DNA of 64,000 nt from an uncultured Chryseobacterium sp. (lineage in GTDB: Bacteria; Bacteroidota; Bacteroidia; Flavobacteriales; Weeksellaceae): NCBI GenBank assembly GCA_913776245.1, contig CAJYLO010000011.1, positions 39,774 through 103,773 of the forward strand. The letters are read 5' to 3'. A model generated the notes under the pieces. That model made no database searches. It had not been told where the DNA came from and worked only from the letters and a program-made list of their open reading frames with translations. Made by a program: the position numbers and the translations under genes. This document shows, in pieces, positions 26,187-34,717 of the stretch. Position 1 is the first letter of the stretch. Each line of letters starts with the position of its first letter.

Positions 26187-26639
26187 TTATTTCAAATTCT
26201 TCTGAGCCTGCTTCAGGCGTTTCTTTCGGCGTTCGTAGATCACTTCCGTGATCTTTCCGCCAATCCAGGAAAAGGGGAAAAATATCAGGAATATGGAGAT
26301 CTTATAAAATACCGGGTGATACGGGTAGATGATGATATCCAGCATCGCTATAAAAAGCATAATAAACCCGATGAGAATTGCGTAGGCCACTTTTGCATAT
26401 TTTACGATAATAGCAGTCACCACACCGCCAAAAGTCACCCCAATACCGCCAAAGAAAAGCAGGGCAATGAAAAAAGAATCTTTTTTCTGCACCGACTGAA
26501 GCAAAAGCTCCCAATGCTCAAATGGTGCAAACTCCTTATATGTGATCCAGTCGGAATCGATCTTTATCCCGAATGTGATAATGAGCGCCGCCACGGCAAG
26601 CCCGGCCAAAACACCAATTGTATTCCTTAGAAAATTCAT
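26187..26639 (-). CDS. Four-helix membrane protein of unknown function
   Basis: The protein is 150 aa from ATG 26639, which lies 1 bp past the ridA stop codon (26641), so the two genes are coupled. Helices are at about 5-24 (TIGVLAGLAVAALIITFGI), 56-80 (FFIALLFFGGIGVTFGGVVT), 84-104 (AYAILIGFIMLFIAMLDII) and 112-132 (KISIFLIFFPFSWIGGKITE). A basic tail (YERRKKRLKQAQKNLK) ends the protein, so that end is cytoplasmic. No family is recognised. Confidence 0.78.
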   Translation of the reverse strand: MNFLRNTIGVLAGLAVAALIITFGIKIDSDWITYKEFAPFEHWELLLQSVQKKDSFFIALLFFGGIGVTFGGVVTAIIVKYAKVAYAILIGFIMLFIAMLDIIIYPYHPVFYKISIFLIFFPFSWIGGKITEVIYERRKKRLKQAQKNLK

Positions 26640-26640
26640 C

Positions 26641-27021
26641 CTATCCTTTAAAAGCAATCATCGATATTTCGACATCTACATTTTTCGGAAGACAGGAAAC
26701 CTGCACGGTCTCTCTTGCCGGAAACTGATCATTACTGAAATAAGAAGCATAGATCTCATTCACCACCGCAAAATCATCCATACTTTTCAGGAATATCGAT
26801 GCTTTTACTGCATTATCAAATGTCATTCCAGCCTCTGTAAGAATGGCCTTCAGATTTTTCATCACCTGATGCGTTTCCTTTTCTATACCTTCCACCAGCT
26901 TTCCTGTTTCCGGATCTACAGGGATCTGACCCGAGATATATAACGTTCCGTTTACAAGGCAAGCCTGTGAATAAGGACCTATAGCAGCAGGCGCATTTGG
27001 TGTGTGGATGATCTTCTTCAT
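26641..27021 (-). CDS. RidA family enamine/imine deaminase
   Basis: The protein is 126 aa from ATG 27021 (MKKIIHTPNAPAAIGPYSQA), the standard RidA length; the upstream TTG is not needed. Family marks are LYISGQIPVDPETGKLV, then QVMKNLKAILTEAGM, KASIFLKSMDDFAVVN and ARETVQVSCLPKNVDVEIS. The conserved arginine (PARETVQV) and the glutamate near the C-terminus are in place. RidA hydrolyses reactive 2-aminoacrylate and related imines made by PLP enzymes. It is first of a two-gene operon with the membrane protein. Confidence 0.95.
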   Translation of the reverse strand: MKKIIHTPNAPAAIGPYSQACLVNGTLYISGQIPVDPETGKLVEGIEKETHQVMKNLKAILTEAGMTFDNAVKASIFLKSMDDFAVVNEIYASYFSNDQFPARETVQVSCLPKNVDVEISMIAFKG

Positions 27022-27155
27022 GTTCAATAATTAATTTTTACAAAACTATATAAATTAGTCGGAAGTAAGAAGCAAGCAGTCATAAGATTCTTTTTTTGTC
27101 GATGAAAAAACTTTATAATGCTGATTACCTAACTTTTAACATTAACTACAGGGCT

Positions 27156-29777
27156 TTAAAAAGTACTGTTAGGCTGTGTAAAACTTCTCTCTTTATACTT
27201 CACAGCATCTTTCAGAATGTTGGCCTTGATGCCGATAAAGAAATCATATACTTTATACTGTCCGAACGGTACCCAGTTGAAGGTGATGGTGAAACTTCTC
27301 TGGTCTCTGGAGAAGCCTAACCTGGTATATGCCAAAGTTTTATTGACGATGTCATAATTGGTGCTTCCGTTGATATTCCAGTATGGGGTGAGCTTGATAC
27401 TTCCGTCCAGCCCTACGGTTGCAACCTTTGTCCCAAATCTGGAAAGTCCCCTTGTATAAGCATAGTTGGCATTGACGTTCAGAGTCCAGGTCGGAATATA
27501 ATGGGCGTAATTATCATCATCAAAATAATAATTCTCATTCCGGATCTCCCCTTTCTTCTTATATTTTTTAGACAACTCTTCCTTTTTCCCGAATATGGCA
27601 TCGCTCATCGGATAAGAAAGCTGTAGATTGAAACCCTGCAGGCTGAAGTGCCCGAAGTTCTCTGTTCTGATCCCTGTATCGCTGCCATCGGCAAACACAA
27701 TCTGATAAGGCTCAATGGTGAGGCTGGAATTGACATTCAGTTTATTATCAAAGAAAGAAGATTGTGCATTGACACTGAACACAGACCATTTATATTTTTC
27801 CGCAGCAAAGTTATAACCTCCGGAAACATTCAGATTTTCAAAGATCTTCACCTTCTTCACACCGGTAGAATCGCTTTTGGATTTTACCTTCATCTCTATA
27901 TTATTAGCAATATTGAATCCCAGGCTTTGTGTAAGACCTGTGGAAGGTGCGCCATAAATCCCGCCTTCAAAAATAGAGTAAGGCGTGATCTCGCCTCTTG
28001 CATTGGCATAATCCCTGTAATAACCCCAGCTTCTGGTTCCAAAATCGGGAGAATAGGTAAAGCTGAAGCTTGGCGTCATCATATGCCTGATAGCGACAAC
28101 AGGTGAGTTCTTTCCAAAATTCTTCTGCCCGTATAAGACGGTCTGCAAGCTCGCACTGGTGGAGAATGTGGAATAGGCTGCGATCCCGTTACTATAAACA
28201 TTATCAATTTTATTGGTAATGGGATTAAAGCTTTTTTCAAGCGTTTTGGTAGTCAGAACATTATCTGCGTTGGCACTCAGCGAGAAAGTAAAAAACTTTG
28301 CCAATGTTGTATTGGTAGACAGCGAGATATTATTTTTAGCCCCGGTTTTCATATCCTGCCACATCTGCTGTTTGAAAAGCTGGTCTTCTGTGGTAGTAAC
28401 ATAATTACTGAGCGCAAATCCTGTATTGACGTTGATATTTTCCAGCAATCCCGTTCTGACGCCTGTTTTTGGTTTAAAAAGATAAAACTGGTTAACCGCG
28501 ACAGTCATATCAGGCAGACGGATGTCCGTGAGACCCGTAGCAAAATTCTGGTTATAGCCCGCACTCGCACTGATGGTGATCGGCAGATTCAGAAATCTCT
28601 TCGTGACATTGATCCTTGAGGTCTGAGTGGTATTGAGAACGTTTCCGTTGAAAATATAATTATTGTTAACTGTATTATTGTAGAATTTACTACTCACAAT
28701 ATCTACACTGGCATTGAAGGTGAAATAAGGATTAGCCTTGGAATCCTGGGAATGGCGCCACGCAATACGGAAAGTCTTGGTTCTGGAATAATCATCCAGT
28801 CCTTTTATTCCCCGCACTGTATAGCCATAATCTGCCGCAAAGTTTCCGGAGTATCTGTATTTTTTGAGATAATTCAGTTCCGGTTTCAGGTTCCAGCTCC
28901 CTTTGGTGTAAAAATCCGAGAGAATTTTAAGATCAAAATGATCACCGATCGGCTGATAATAACCTAATCCGTTAAGAAAAAAACCAACATCCTGCCGCTC
29001 TCCGAAACTCGGGATTAAAATCCCAGCGGATCTTTTATCCGAAAAAGGAAGAATCGCAAAAGGCATCACCAGCGGCGTCGGTACCTGCTCTATATACAGC
29101 TGAATAGGGCCTGTAACCAGCTGAGAACTATTTTTACCTTTAATCAGCTTAATATTTGGTGCGGACATATGATAATCCGGCAGTGAATCTTTTTTCTTTA
29201 TGAAATATTCGTCCGTAGTATAAATAGCCTTTCTCATAAAGAAAACGGAATCATTATACTTCTTGGTTTTCTCGGCCACAATTACCCCTTCGCTCTCCTC
29301 TGTTCTCGCATTGAAGGCAATAGCCTGCTTGGTTTTGTAATTGTAGATTACCTCATTATATTCGTATTGTTTCCCGCCCTGTGTCGCAATAGCCGGCTTT
29401 ATGATCTTGCCTTTATCATCCTGCTCACCTCTTGCATAGATCTTTCCCGTCTCCCAATCTATACGGATGTAATCTGCATCTATCTGCATATCCTGATAGA
29501 TAATCTGGGCCTTTTTGTTGAGAGAGGTTTGTTTATTGGATATGGATGAGCTGCTTCTGTATTCAGCTTTGGTTTTAACCACATCTTCCAGCTCTTCTTT
29601 GGGAAGAATGCTGTCTTTTTTTGCAGTTACAGTGTCTTTGCGTATAGTGACGGAATCCTGAATACCACTTTTTCTATCAATATTTTGAGGCACAGTTTGT
29701 GATAAAATATTGTTAAAAATTAGGATATTTAAAATTAGTAATATATTTTTGAAAATACTTCGAGCCAATGCAGTCAT
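27156..29777 (-). CDS. Outer-membrane LPS assembly protein LptD-like
   Basis: The protein is 873 aa. A signal peptide (ending NILSQ) and a charged linker (DSVTIRKDTVTAKKDS) lead to an OstA/LptA-like beta-jellyroll at about 85-215 (QIIYQDMQIDADYIRIDWET, ATQGGKQYEYNEVIYNYKTK). A long beta-barrel follows from about 225 (LPFSDKRSAGILIPSFGER), ending in the C-terminal region TFNWVPFGQYKVYDFFIGIK. This is the Bacteroidota form of LptD, which places LPS in the outer leaflet. It is divergent from the amidase, 42 bp away, so they share a control region. Confidence 0.88.
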   Translation of the reverse strand: MTALARSIFKNILLILNILIFNNILSQTVPQNIDRKSGIQDSVTIRKDTVTAKKDSILPKEELEDVVKTKAEYRSSSSISNKQTSLNKKAQIIYQDMQIDADYIRIDWETGKIYARGEQDDKGKIIKPAIATQGGKQYEYNEVIYNYKTKQAIAFNARTEESEGVIVAEKTKKYNDSVFFMRKAIYTTDEYFIKKKDSLPDYHMSAPNIKLIKGKNSSQLVTGPIQLYIEQVPTPLVMPFAILPFSDKRSAGILIPSFGERQDVGFFLNGLGYYQPIGDHFDLKILSDFYTKGSWNLKPELNYLKKYRYSGNFAADYGYTVRGIKGLDDYSRTKTFRIAWRHSQDSKANPYFTFNASVDIVSSKFYNNTVNNNYIFNGNVLNTTQTSRINVTKRFLNLPITISASAGYNQNFATGLTDIRLPDMTVAVNQFYLFKPKTGVRTGLLENINVNTGFALSNYVTTTEDQLFKQQMWQDMKTGAKNNISLSTNTTLAKFFTFSLSANADNVLTTKTLEKSFNPITNKIDNVYSNGIAAYSTFSTSASLQTVLYGQKNFGKNSPVVAIRHMMTPSFSFTYSPDFGTRSWGYYRDYANARGEITPYSIFEGGIYGAPSTGLTQSLGFNIANNIEMKVKSKSDSTGVKKVKIFENLNVSGGYNFAAEKYKWSVFSVNAQSSFFDNKLNVNSSLTIEPYQIVFADGSDTGIRTENFGHFSLQGFNLQLSYPMSDAIFGKKEELSKKYKKKGEIRNENYYFDDDNYAHYIPTWTLNVNANYAYTRGLSRFGTKVATVGLDGSIKLTPYWNINGSTNYDIVNKTLAYTRLGFSRDQRSFTITFNWVPFGQYKVYDFFIGIKANILKDAVKYKERSFTQPNSTF

Positions 29778-29819
29778 TCTGAAATTGGGTTCAAAATTAA
29801 TTAAATTTTAAAGATTAAA

Positions 29820-31103
29820 ATGATCAGGCCTACACTTTATAAGAAATTTTTTTTTCTCTTAATATTTTTTGTTGGTTTTAGCAGCTTGCATTCCCAGAAA
29901 AAATTCACGATTGTCCTGGATGCAGGACACGGTGGCAGCGATATTGGAGCCAACAGAAACTACAGCGACATCGGAACTGTCATGGAAAAAAATGTGACAC
30001 TCGGCATTGTTCTGAAACTGGGAAGAATGCTGGAAAAAAACAAGGACTACAAAGTGATCTATACCAGAAAAATCGATGAATATCCTTCTTTGACATACCG
30101 AACAGATCTGGCCAACAGGAGTAAAGCTGACTTGTTTATTTCGGTTCACGTTAATTCTTCCCCAAGCAAAAGTGCGACAGCGCAGGGTACAGAAACATTC
30201 GTACAGGGACCAAATCAGAATAAAACCAATCTGGATGTTGCCAAAGCCGAAAACGATGTTATTTTCCTTGATGAAAAGGATAAAGAGAATTTCGCATCAT
30301 ATAATCCAAGCTCCCCGGAATCTCTTATCGCACTCAAAATACAGCAGAGTAAGTATCTGCAGGCCAGTCTTACAATTGGTGGTCTGGTAGAAGAAAATTT
30401 TGTAAAAAAAGACAAAAGATTGTCGCGGGGTGTGAAGCAGGAAAACCTGCACGTTCTAAGAATGAATGCAATGCCTTCTATCTTAATTGAAACAGGCTTT
30501 GTAAATAATTATGACGACGCCCATTACATATCTACCGAAGAAGGCCAGCAATCTATTGCAGAAAGTATCTATAATGCTATTGTAAGCTATAAAAAGCTGG
30601 TCGACAGGAATGTAAAAGAACCGGAACCTGAAAAACCGGTGGAACAGCCTCTGAAGAATGATTTCAGAATATTGCTGATGAGCACGCCGACAAGATATAC
30701 TGAAAACGATCCTGCCCTGAAAGGCTTAAAATACATCCTTCCTATCAAAGAAAACGGAAACTACAAGTATTATTACGGCACTACCAACTATGCTTCCGTG
30801 AGAGATAACAATCTGAAAACCGCTAAAGATTCCGGATTCAGAAATGCCATCTCTATCAGTTTTGTTCCGAACCAGGCATTGGCAAGTGGTTTTTACACAA
30901 TAGAGGTTTATGCCGGAAGGGATAAACTTGACTCAAAATCCTATATTATGAAAACCCTTCCGGATATGGAAAGAAACAAAGAAAATGGTGTTTTTTACTA
31001 CACATACGGAAAATATAAAACTTTGGAGGATGCTGTAAAGGCACAAAAAGAACTTGAGAATAAAGACATTACAAATACAGTGATAGAAAAAAGAATAAAA
31101 TAG
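29820..31103 (+). CDS. N-acetylmuramoyl-L-alanine amidase (Amidase_3)
   Basis: The protein is 427 aa with a signal peptide (ending SSLHSQ). The zinc amidase domain covers about 28-265: FTIVLDAGHGG (zinc His37), MEKNVTLGIV (Glu56), RTDLANRSKADLFISVHVNS (zinc His), and SILIETGFVNN (catalytic Glu). A Pro-rich linker (EPEPEKPVEQP) joins to a C-terminal SPOR-like region with TIEVYAGRD and YYTYGKYKTLEDAVKAQKEL, which probably binds glycan strands. The enzyme cuts the amide between MurNAc and L-Ala in the periplasm for cell separation or turnover. It is divergent from lptD. Confidence 0.94.
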   Translation: MIRPTLYKKFFFLLIFFVGFSSLHSQKKFTIVLDAGHGGSDIGANRNYSDIGTVMEKNVTLGIVLKLGRMLEKNKDYKVIYTRKIDEYPSLTYRTDLANRSKADLFISVHVNSSPSKSATAQGTETFVQGPNQNKTNLDVAKAENDVIFLDEKDKENFASYNPSSPESLIALKIQQSKYLQASLTIGGLVEENFVKKDKRLSRGVKQENLHVLRMNAMPSILIETGFVNNYDDAHYISTEEGQQSIAESIYNAIVSYKKLVDRNVKEPEPEKPVEQPLKNDFRILLMSTPTRYTENDPALKGLKYILPIKENGNYKYYYGTTNYASVRDNNLKTAKDSGFRNAISISFVPNQALASGFYTIEVYAGRDKLDSKSYIMKTLPDMERNKENGVFYYTYGKYKTLEDAVKAQKELENKDITNTVIEKRIK

Positions 31104-31112
31104 CCAGAGAAA

Positions 31113-31144
31113 TTTGCAAGAATACAAGAAAGTCTCTATTTTTG
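31113..31144 (+). promoter_or_regulatory. Promoter of the first tRNA-Glu gene
   Basis: TTTG (31113-31116), 20 bp, TATTTTTG (31137-31144), then 18 bp to the tRNA 5' end. Both elements match the consensus. Confidence 0.7.
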
Positions 31145-31162
31145 CACTCCGAAATCACAAAC

Positions 31163-31234
31163 GGCCTATTCGTCTAGTGGTTAGGACTCAAGATTTTCAT
31201 TCTTGCAACAGGGGTTCGATTCCCCTATAGGCTA
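31163..31234 (+). tRNA. tRNA-Glu (anticodon TTC)
   Basis: It is a 72-nt cloverleaf. Acceptor GGCCTAT pairs with ATAGGCT (G1-T72 wobble). The D-arm is GTCTAGTGGTTAGGAC. Anticodon stem CAAGA/TCTTG has loop TTTTCAT, with TTC at 31196-31198. The T-arm is AGGGGTTCGATTCCCCT. The CCA is not encoded. It lies 82 bp before rpsT and has its own promoter. Confidence 0.95.
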
Positions 31235-31267
31235 CAAAATAAATTTTAAAAAAATTATTAAAAAAAG

Positions 31268-31298
31268 TTTGCAAATTAAAAATTAGTTTTTATCTTTG
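31268..31298 (+). promoter_or_regulatory. Promoter of rpsT
   Basis: TTTG (31268-31271), 19 bp, TATCTTTG (31291-31298), then CACCC and the ATG at 31317. It is the best full match in the window. Confidence 0.78.
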
Positions 31299-31316
31299 CA
31301 CCCACATTTGAACGTT

Positions 31317-31571
31317 ATGGCAAATCATAAATCAGCACTTAAAAGAATCAGACAGAACGAAGTTAGAAGACTTCGTAACAGATACTACCACAAGACTGCA
31401 AGAACAGCTTTGAAAGTATTAAGAAATGAAGCGGATAAAACAGCTGCTGCTGAGCAATTACCAAAAGTAATTTCTTTATTGGACAAATTAGCAAAAAGAA
31501 ACATTATTCACAAGAATAAAGCAGCTAACTTAAAAAGTAAATTAACTAAGCACGTTAATAGCTTAGCTTAA
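31317..31571 (+). CDS. rpsT: 30S ribosomal protein S20
   Basis: The protein is 84 aa from ATG 31317: [20 protein letters not shown], then [20 protein letters not shown] and a C-terminal [20 protein letters not shown], the S20 pattern. A TTG at 31296 in the same frame lies inside the promoter and is excluded. S20 binds 16S rRNA early in assembly of the small subunit. It is flanked on both sides by tRNA-Glu genes; the downstream one begins 10 bp after the stop and is probably cut out of the rpsT transcript. Confidence 0.96.
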   Translation: MANHKSALKRIRQNEVRRLRNRYYHKTARTALKVLRNEADKTAAAEQLPKVISLLDKLAKRNIIHKNKAANLKSKLTKHVNSLA

Positions 31572-31581
31572 ATAAAATCCT

Positions 31582-31653
31582 GGCCCGTTCGTCTATCGGT
31601 TAGGACCTCAGATTTTCATTCTGGTAAGAGGGGTTCGATTCCCCTACGGGCTA
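31582..31653 (+). tRNA. tRNA-Glu (anticodon TTC), second copy
   Basis: It is a 72-nt cloverleaf. Acceptor GGCCCGT pairs with ACGGGCT, the D-arm is GTCTATCGGTTAGGAC, and the anticodon loop TTTTCAT has TTC at 31615-31617. The T-arm is as in the first copy. It differs from the first copy in the acceptor, D and anticodon stems but has the same anticodon loop. No promoter is seen: it is read from the rpsT promoter. A terminator follows within 3 bp. Confidence 0.95.
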
Positions 31654-31655
31654 CA

Positions 31656-31686
31656 AACCTTCGGAAAAATTTCCGAAGGTTTTTTC
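31656..31686 (+). terminator. Terminator of the rpsT-tRNA-Glu transcript
   Basis: AACCTTCGGAAA (31656-31667) pairs perfectly with TTTCCGAAGGTT (31670-31681) and is followed by six T. Confidence 0.92.
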
Positions 31687-31693
31687 TTTTATC

Positions 31694-31701
31694 TATCTTT
31701 G
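31694..31701 (+). promoter_or_regulatory. Promoter -7 element of aroQ
   Basis: TATCTTTG matches TAnnTTTG, 18 bp before the aroQ ATG and directly after a terminator. Confidence 0.55.
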
Positions 31702-31719
31702 ATTAATATTTCAGAAACT

Positions 31720-32127
31720 ATGAAAATCCTGATCATAAACGGACCTAATCTCAACCTGCTCGGAACCCGCGAACCAGAAATCTACGGCTCGGTTTCTATG
31801 GAAGATTATCTCAACGAATTAAAACTAGAATTCTCTACAGATGCCATACTTTACTATCAATCCAACATAGAAGGTGAATTGATTAACCGTTTGCAGGAAG
31901 ACGATTTTGAAGCGGTGGTTATTAATCCAGGCGCTTTTACCCATTATTCCTATGCCATTTCCGATTGCCTCAAGAATATCAAAAAGCCCAAGATTGAAGT
32001 CCACATCAGTAATATCTATAATCGCGAAGAATTTCGGAAGAAATCTGTGACTGCAGAAAGCTGTGATGCGGTAATTTCCGGGTTTGGGATGAAAGGTTAC
32101 AAACTGGCAATACAAAGTCTAATATAA
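31720..32127 (+). CDS. aroQ: Type II 3-dehydroquinate dehydratase
   Basis: The protein is 135 aa from ATG 31720; a TTG at 31699 lies inside the -7 element. It begins MKILIINGPNLNLLGTREPE, the family signature with its catalytic Arg and the nearby Tyr of EIYG. Then YYQSNIEGELINRLQE, INPGAFTHYSYAISDCL (substrate loop) and EVHISNIYNREEFRKKS with the active His. It removes water from 3-dehydroquinate, step three of the shikimate pathway. It has its own promoter and terminator. Confidence 0.96.
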   Translation: MKILIINGPNLNLLGTREPEIYGSVSMEDYLNELKLEFSTDAILYYQSNIEGELINRLQEDDFEAVVINPGAFTHYSYAISDCLKNIKKPKIEVHISNIYNREEFRKKSVTAESCDAVISGFGMKGYKLAIQSLI

Positions 32128-32130
32128 AAT

Positions 32131-32158
32131 AAAAAGAATCTCAAAGGAGATTCTTTTT
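32131..32158. terminator. Bidirectional terminator between aroQ and the lipoprotein gene
   Basis: AAAAAGAATCTC (32131-32142) pairs perfectly with GAGATTCTTTTT (32147-32158) around AAAG. It sits between convergent stop codons, 3 bp from each, so it can serve both. Confidence 0.9.
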
Positions 32159-32160
32159 GC

Positions 32161-32658
32161 TTATTCTATTTTCAGGAAAAATTTTCCGACTGGCGTTCCG
32201 CTTGCCATATTGCTTTTGGCAAGTATCAGCCAGTATTCACCTTTTTGCCTGGTTTCATATTCAATCGTTTGTCCAAAAGGGCCGTCAAAGGTATTGTCCG
32301 GCATCCGGATTTGATTGAATCTAATATTCATCGGCTTTTCAGTTTTCAAGTAACCTTTGATTTTTGGCTGATCGAGATTTTCTAATCTTAAAATCAATTG
32401 GTCATTTGGATTGGTGATCTCGAGATTCAATCGAATCGGCATTTTAGATGCGTCCACAGTTACGATATTCTGATTGGACTCTTTTTCGGTTTTCAAAATA
32501 GTCGATAATGAATCAACAGGTTTTTTAATCGTTGTAACAGTATCTTTTTTTTGTTCCTTGATTTCTGGTTCTTTTTTACAGGCAACAAGAAAGAGTGGAA
32601 TTAATGCTAAATATTTCCAATTATTTATTTTTTGATTTTTCAACGTTAATCGTTTCAT
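32161..32658 (-). CDS. Lipoprotein of unknown function, end of the regulated membrane-protein cluster
   Basis: The protein is 165 aa. The lipobox LFLVAC puts the lipid Cys at residue 27 after a basic N-terminus (MKRLTLKNQKINNWKYL). A lysine-rich linker follows, and then a beta-rich domain (IRLNLEITNPNDQLILRLEN, PDNTFDGPFGQTIEYETRQ, GEYWLILAKSNMASG), which recalls C2- or P-domain-like lectin folds. No family is recognised. Its start overlaps the end of the DUF4173 gene by 38 bp, so it is translated from the same mRNA. Confidence 0.75.
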   Translation of the reverse strand: MKRLTLKNQKINNWKYLALIPLFLVACKKEPEIKEQKKDTVTTIKKPVDSLSTILKTEKESNQNIVTVDASKMPIRLNLEITNPNDQLILRLENLDQPKIKGYLKTEKPMNIRFNQIRMPDNTFDGPFGQTIEYETRQKGEYWLILAKSNMASGTPVGKFFLKIE

Positions 32659-34012
32659 AATATAAAATTTTTGAGAGGAAAGATTCCTTCTGATAAGATT
32701 CGATTCTTTCTTTGAGCTTGCTTTTCATTTCGAGGTTTTTGGTTTTCTCGGCGTAATCCAGCAAAATTTGTTCATTATAATTGATGGAAACCAAGTGATA
32801 ATTTTCCGCAAAATCCTTCCTTTTGATATTGTTGGACGTGATAATGCCTCCCCAATTAATGTAACTGCAAACCAAAATCAAGCCATAAGCCACCCAAAAC
32901 ATCCGGTTAAAAAGGAAGGCATTGGTTTTCTTTTTCTGGATTTTAATAAACGTGAAAATCAACCCGATCAAAGCCATTGCAAGAAATGCATAAACGCCGA
33001 GACGTTTATAAGTGAGCCCGTAGCTGATAATATATTCCAAATTTTTGAGTGATGCAGAAATCACTAATAAAGCATTCAGAGCCAGCCAAACCTTAGCTGA
33101 AAGTTTAATTGATTTTGCATTGTCATCAAAATTAAAGCCACTTTTGAAATAAAACAAGATCACGAAAATTGCCATTATGATAGACATTATCACAGCATTT
33201 ACCCGATCATGTGTTTCAGCGCTCAAACTATCAGCGGATTTTGAAACTTCAAAAAATTGTTCATAGTTGTAAGTAGTAATGAAAATCAAAAGCAGAATAT
33301 TAAGTGCACAAAAAGAAATCAATCCGCTGGTCCTTTCGGAATCGGTGTCAAGAAAAGAAAAAGTTGGTTTTTGAATTTTCACTAAGCCTGAAAATTCATT
33401 ATTCAAGTATCTGTTTTGTTTGAAAATGAATCTTTCAACTCCGAAATTCCAGAAAATAAAACCAATGTAAAATCCGACAATGGCTAATACAATAAAAGTC
33501 AAAGGTTGGAACTCGAGTTGCGAATCTCTGAAAATATTGGCAAAATGATCACTGACACGGGCGTAAATAAAAAAGAAAATTGCAATAAAAAAAACCGGGA
33601 TCAAAATAAATGCAATAAGCTTTTTGGCAAAATTTCTTTCTTTGGATTTTTCGTACCATTGCTCTATGTTGAAAACTCTTCCCAGAAATGTGAAGAGATT
33701 CAACAATAGAATTTCAATATATAGAAATGGTTTTAGTTTCGGATAAGTTCCTTTAAATCTCAGCAAAAATACAGAGACAAAAACAGAGACAAACGAAATT
33801 GCATCTCCAAACCAAGCGAAAGCCAATGATGAGAAAACAGAGGTTATAAAAAGTATGAGAAATGTTCGTGTTCTAAATTCGGGTTTAGTTTGTGAGAATG
33901 TTAAAATGCTCATAAAAATTCCAAAAATGCCGAGATTGAGCGCAATATATTCTTTGTAAAAAAGAATGATAACTGCTAAAACAGTAATGAAGATAAGATG
34001 ATGTTTTTTCAT
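32621..34012 (-). CDS. DUF4173/DUF4153-like multi-pass membrane protein
   Basis: The protein is 463 aa with about 11 hydrophobic segments in the first 375 residues, then a soluble tail of about 75 residues (NIKRKDFAENYHLVSINYNE, KLKERIESYQKES). The segments LAIVGFYIGFIFWNFGVERF, then KLSAKVWLALNALLVISASL and YKRLGVYAFLAMALIGLIF match the DUF4173 pattern as I know it. The function is unknown. It is in the five-gene minus-strand cluster with a winged-helix regulator. Confidence 0.75.
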   Translation of the reverse strand: MKKHHLIFITVLAVIILFYKEYIALNLGIFGIFMSILTFSQTKPEFRTRTFLILFITSVFSSLAFAWFGDAISFVSVFVSVFLLRFKGTYPKLKPFLYIEILLLNLFTFLGRVFNIEQWYEKSKERNFAKKLIAFILIPVFFIAIFFFIYARVSDHFANIFRDSQLEFQPLTFIVLAIVGFYIGFIFWNFGVERFIFKQNRYLNNEFSGLVKIQKPTFSFLDTDSERTSGLISFCALNILLLIFITTYNYEQFFEVSKSADSLSAETHDRVNAVIMSIIMAIFVILFYFKSGFNFDDNAKSIKLSAKVWLALNALLVISASLKNLEYIISYGLTYKRLGVYAFLAMALIGLIFTFIKIQKKKTNAFLFNRMFWVAYGLILVCSYINWGGIITSNNIKRKDFAENYHLVSINYNEQILLDYAEKTKNLEMKSKLKERIESYQKESFLSKILYYETINVEKSKNK

Positions 34013-34046
34013 AATTATGATTTTAATTGATTATTATCGTAAAAAA

Positions 34047-34328
34047 TTAAATCCTATAACTGATAAGATCAAATGCTATTGGAACATTGATTAAAAGAAT
34101 TGCTATCGCTTGAATACATTCTTCATATTTAGATTTATATACAAATGCACAAATCAAAAAGAAAATCAAAAAGAACAGATTTATCGGAATTGCTAGTAAA
34201 ATGAAAAAAAATCCATTTACTGCATATCTATTATTATCTGTAAGGAGAAAAGAAATGAAAATTCCTATTCCAATAATTAGAAAAACTCTGAATATAAATT
34301 TTGGCGTCTTTAAAAAGTTAAAATTCAT
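34047..34328 (-). CDS. Small three-helix membrane protein
   Basis: The protein is 93 aa: FIFRVFLIIGIGIFISFLL, then YAVNGFFFILLAIPINLFFL and CIQAIAILLINVPIAFDLI. No family is recognised. It has its own -7 element, part of palindrome B (34338-34356), and is followed 34 bp later by the DUF4173 gene, so both are likely under that promoter. Confidence 0.65.
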   Translation of the reverse strand: MNFNFLKTPKFIFRVFLIIGIGIFISFLLTDNNRYAVNGFFFILLAIPINLFFLIFFLICAFVYKSKYEECIQAIAILLINVPIAFDLISYRI

Positions 34329-34337
34329 AATATAAAG

Positions 34338-34357
34338 TTCTTTGAATTACAAAGTTA
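34338..34357 (-). promoter_or_regulatory. Promoter with palindrome B, putative operator
   Basis: The -7 element TAACTTTG (minus strand, 34357-34350) forms one arm of TTCTTTG-AATTA-CAAAGTT (34338-34356). The core CTTTGA, one A/G base, TTACAAAGTTA is repeated at the promoter of the cluster (35342). A protein bound here would cover the -7 and the start point. Confidence 0.5.
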
Positions 34358-34378
34358 ATTTTCAAAAAAAAATTGAGA

Positions 34379-34669
34379 TTACTTTCCCAACAATTTTTCT
34401 AAGTTATTGATATGTTCTGTGAAAGCATCTCTACCCTTTTGGGTGACACGGTAAGAAGTTTTTGGCTTCTTCCCCACAAATTCTTTTTTGATTTCTATAT
34501 ACTCTACCTTTTCAAGAGCGGAGCTATGGCTTGCAAGGTTTCCGTCTGTTGCGCTCAGCAGGTTTTTCATTTCGGTAAAATCAACCCAATCGTTGACCAT
34601 CAGAACGGACATAATGCCCAATCTTACACGGCTTTCGAATTCTTTGTTGAGTTGATTGATGTTTAACAT
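34379..34669 (-). CDS. Winged-helix transcriptional regulator (HTH_34-like)
   Basis: The protein is 96 aa: ESRVRLGIMSVLMVNDWVDF (helix 1), TEMKNLLSATDGNLASHSSA (the recognition helix-turn-helix), LEKVEYIEIKKEFVGKKPKT (wing), and SYRVTQKGRDAFTEHINNLE. This single-domain form binds as a dimer. There is no sensor domain. It is encoded between two membrane-protein genes whose promoters share a palindrome, so it probably controls them. The upstream membrane-protein gene is 48 bp away, in the same transcript. Confidence 0.88.
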   Translation of the reverse strand: MLNINQLNKEFESRVRLGIMSVLMVNDWVDFTEMKNLLSATDGNLASHSSALEKVEYIEIKKEFVGKKPKTSYRVTQKGRDAFTEHINNLEKLLGK

Positions 34670-34717
34670 ATTAAAATAGCTGATAAATAATAATTGATGA
34701 ATGATTATTAAAAAGTT

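Noticed and set aside
26175..26630. A 151-codon frame antisense to the four-helix membrane protein
   Set aside because: The minus-strand frame has clear membrane helices, is coupled to ridA and has a terminator; the plus-strand product looks random.
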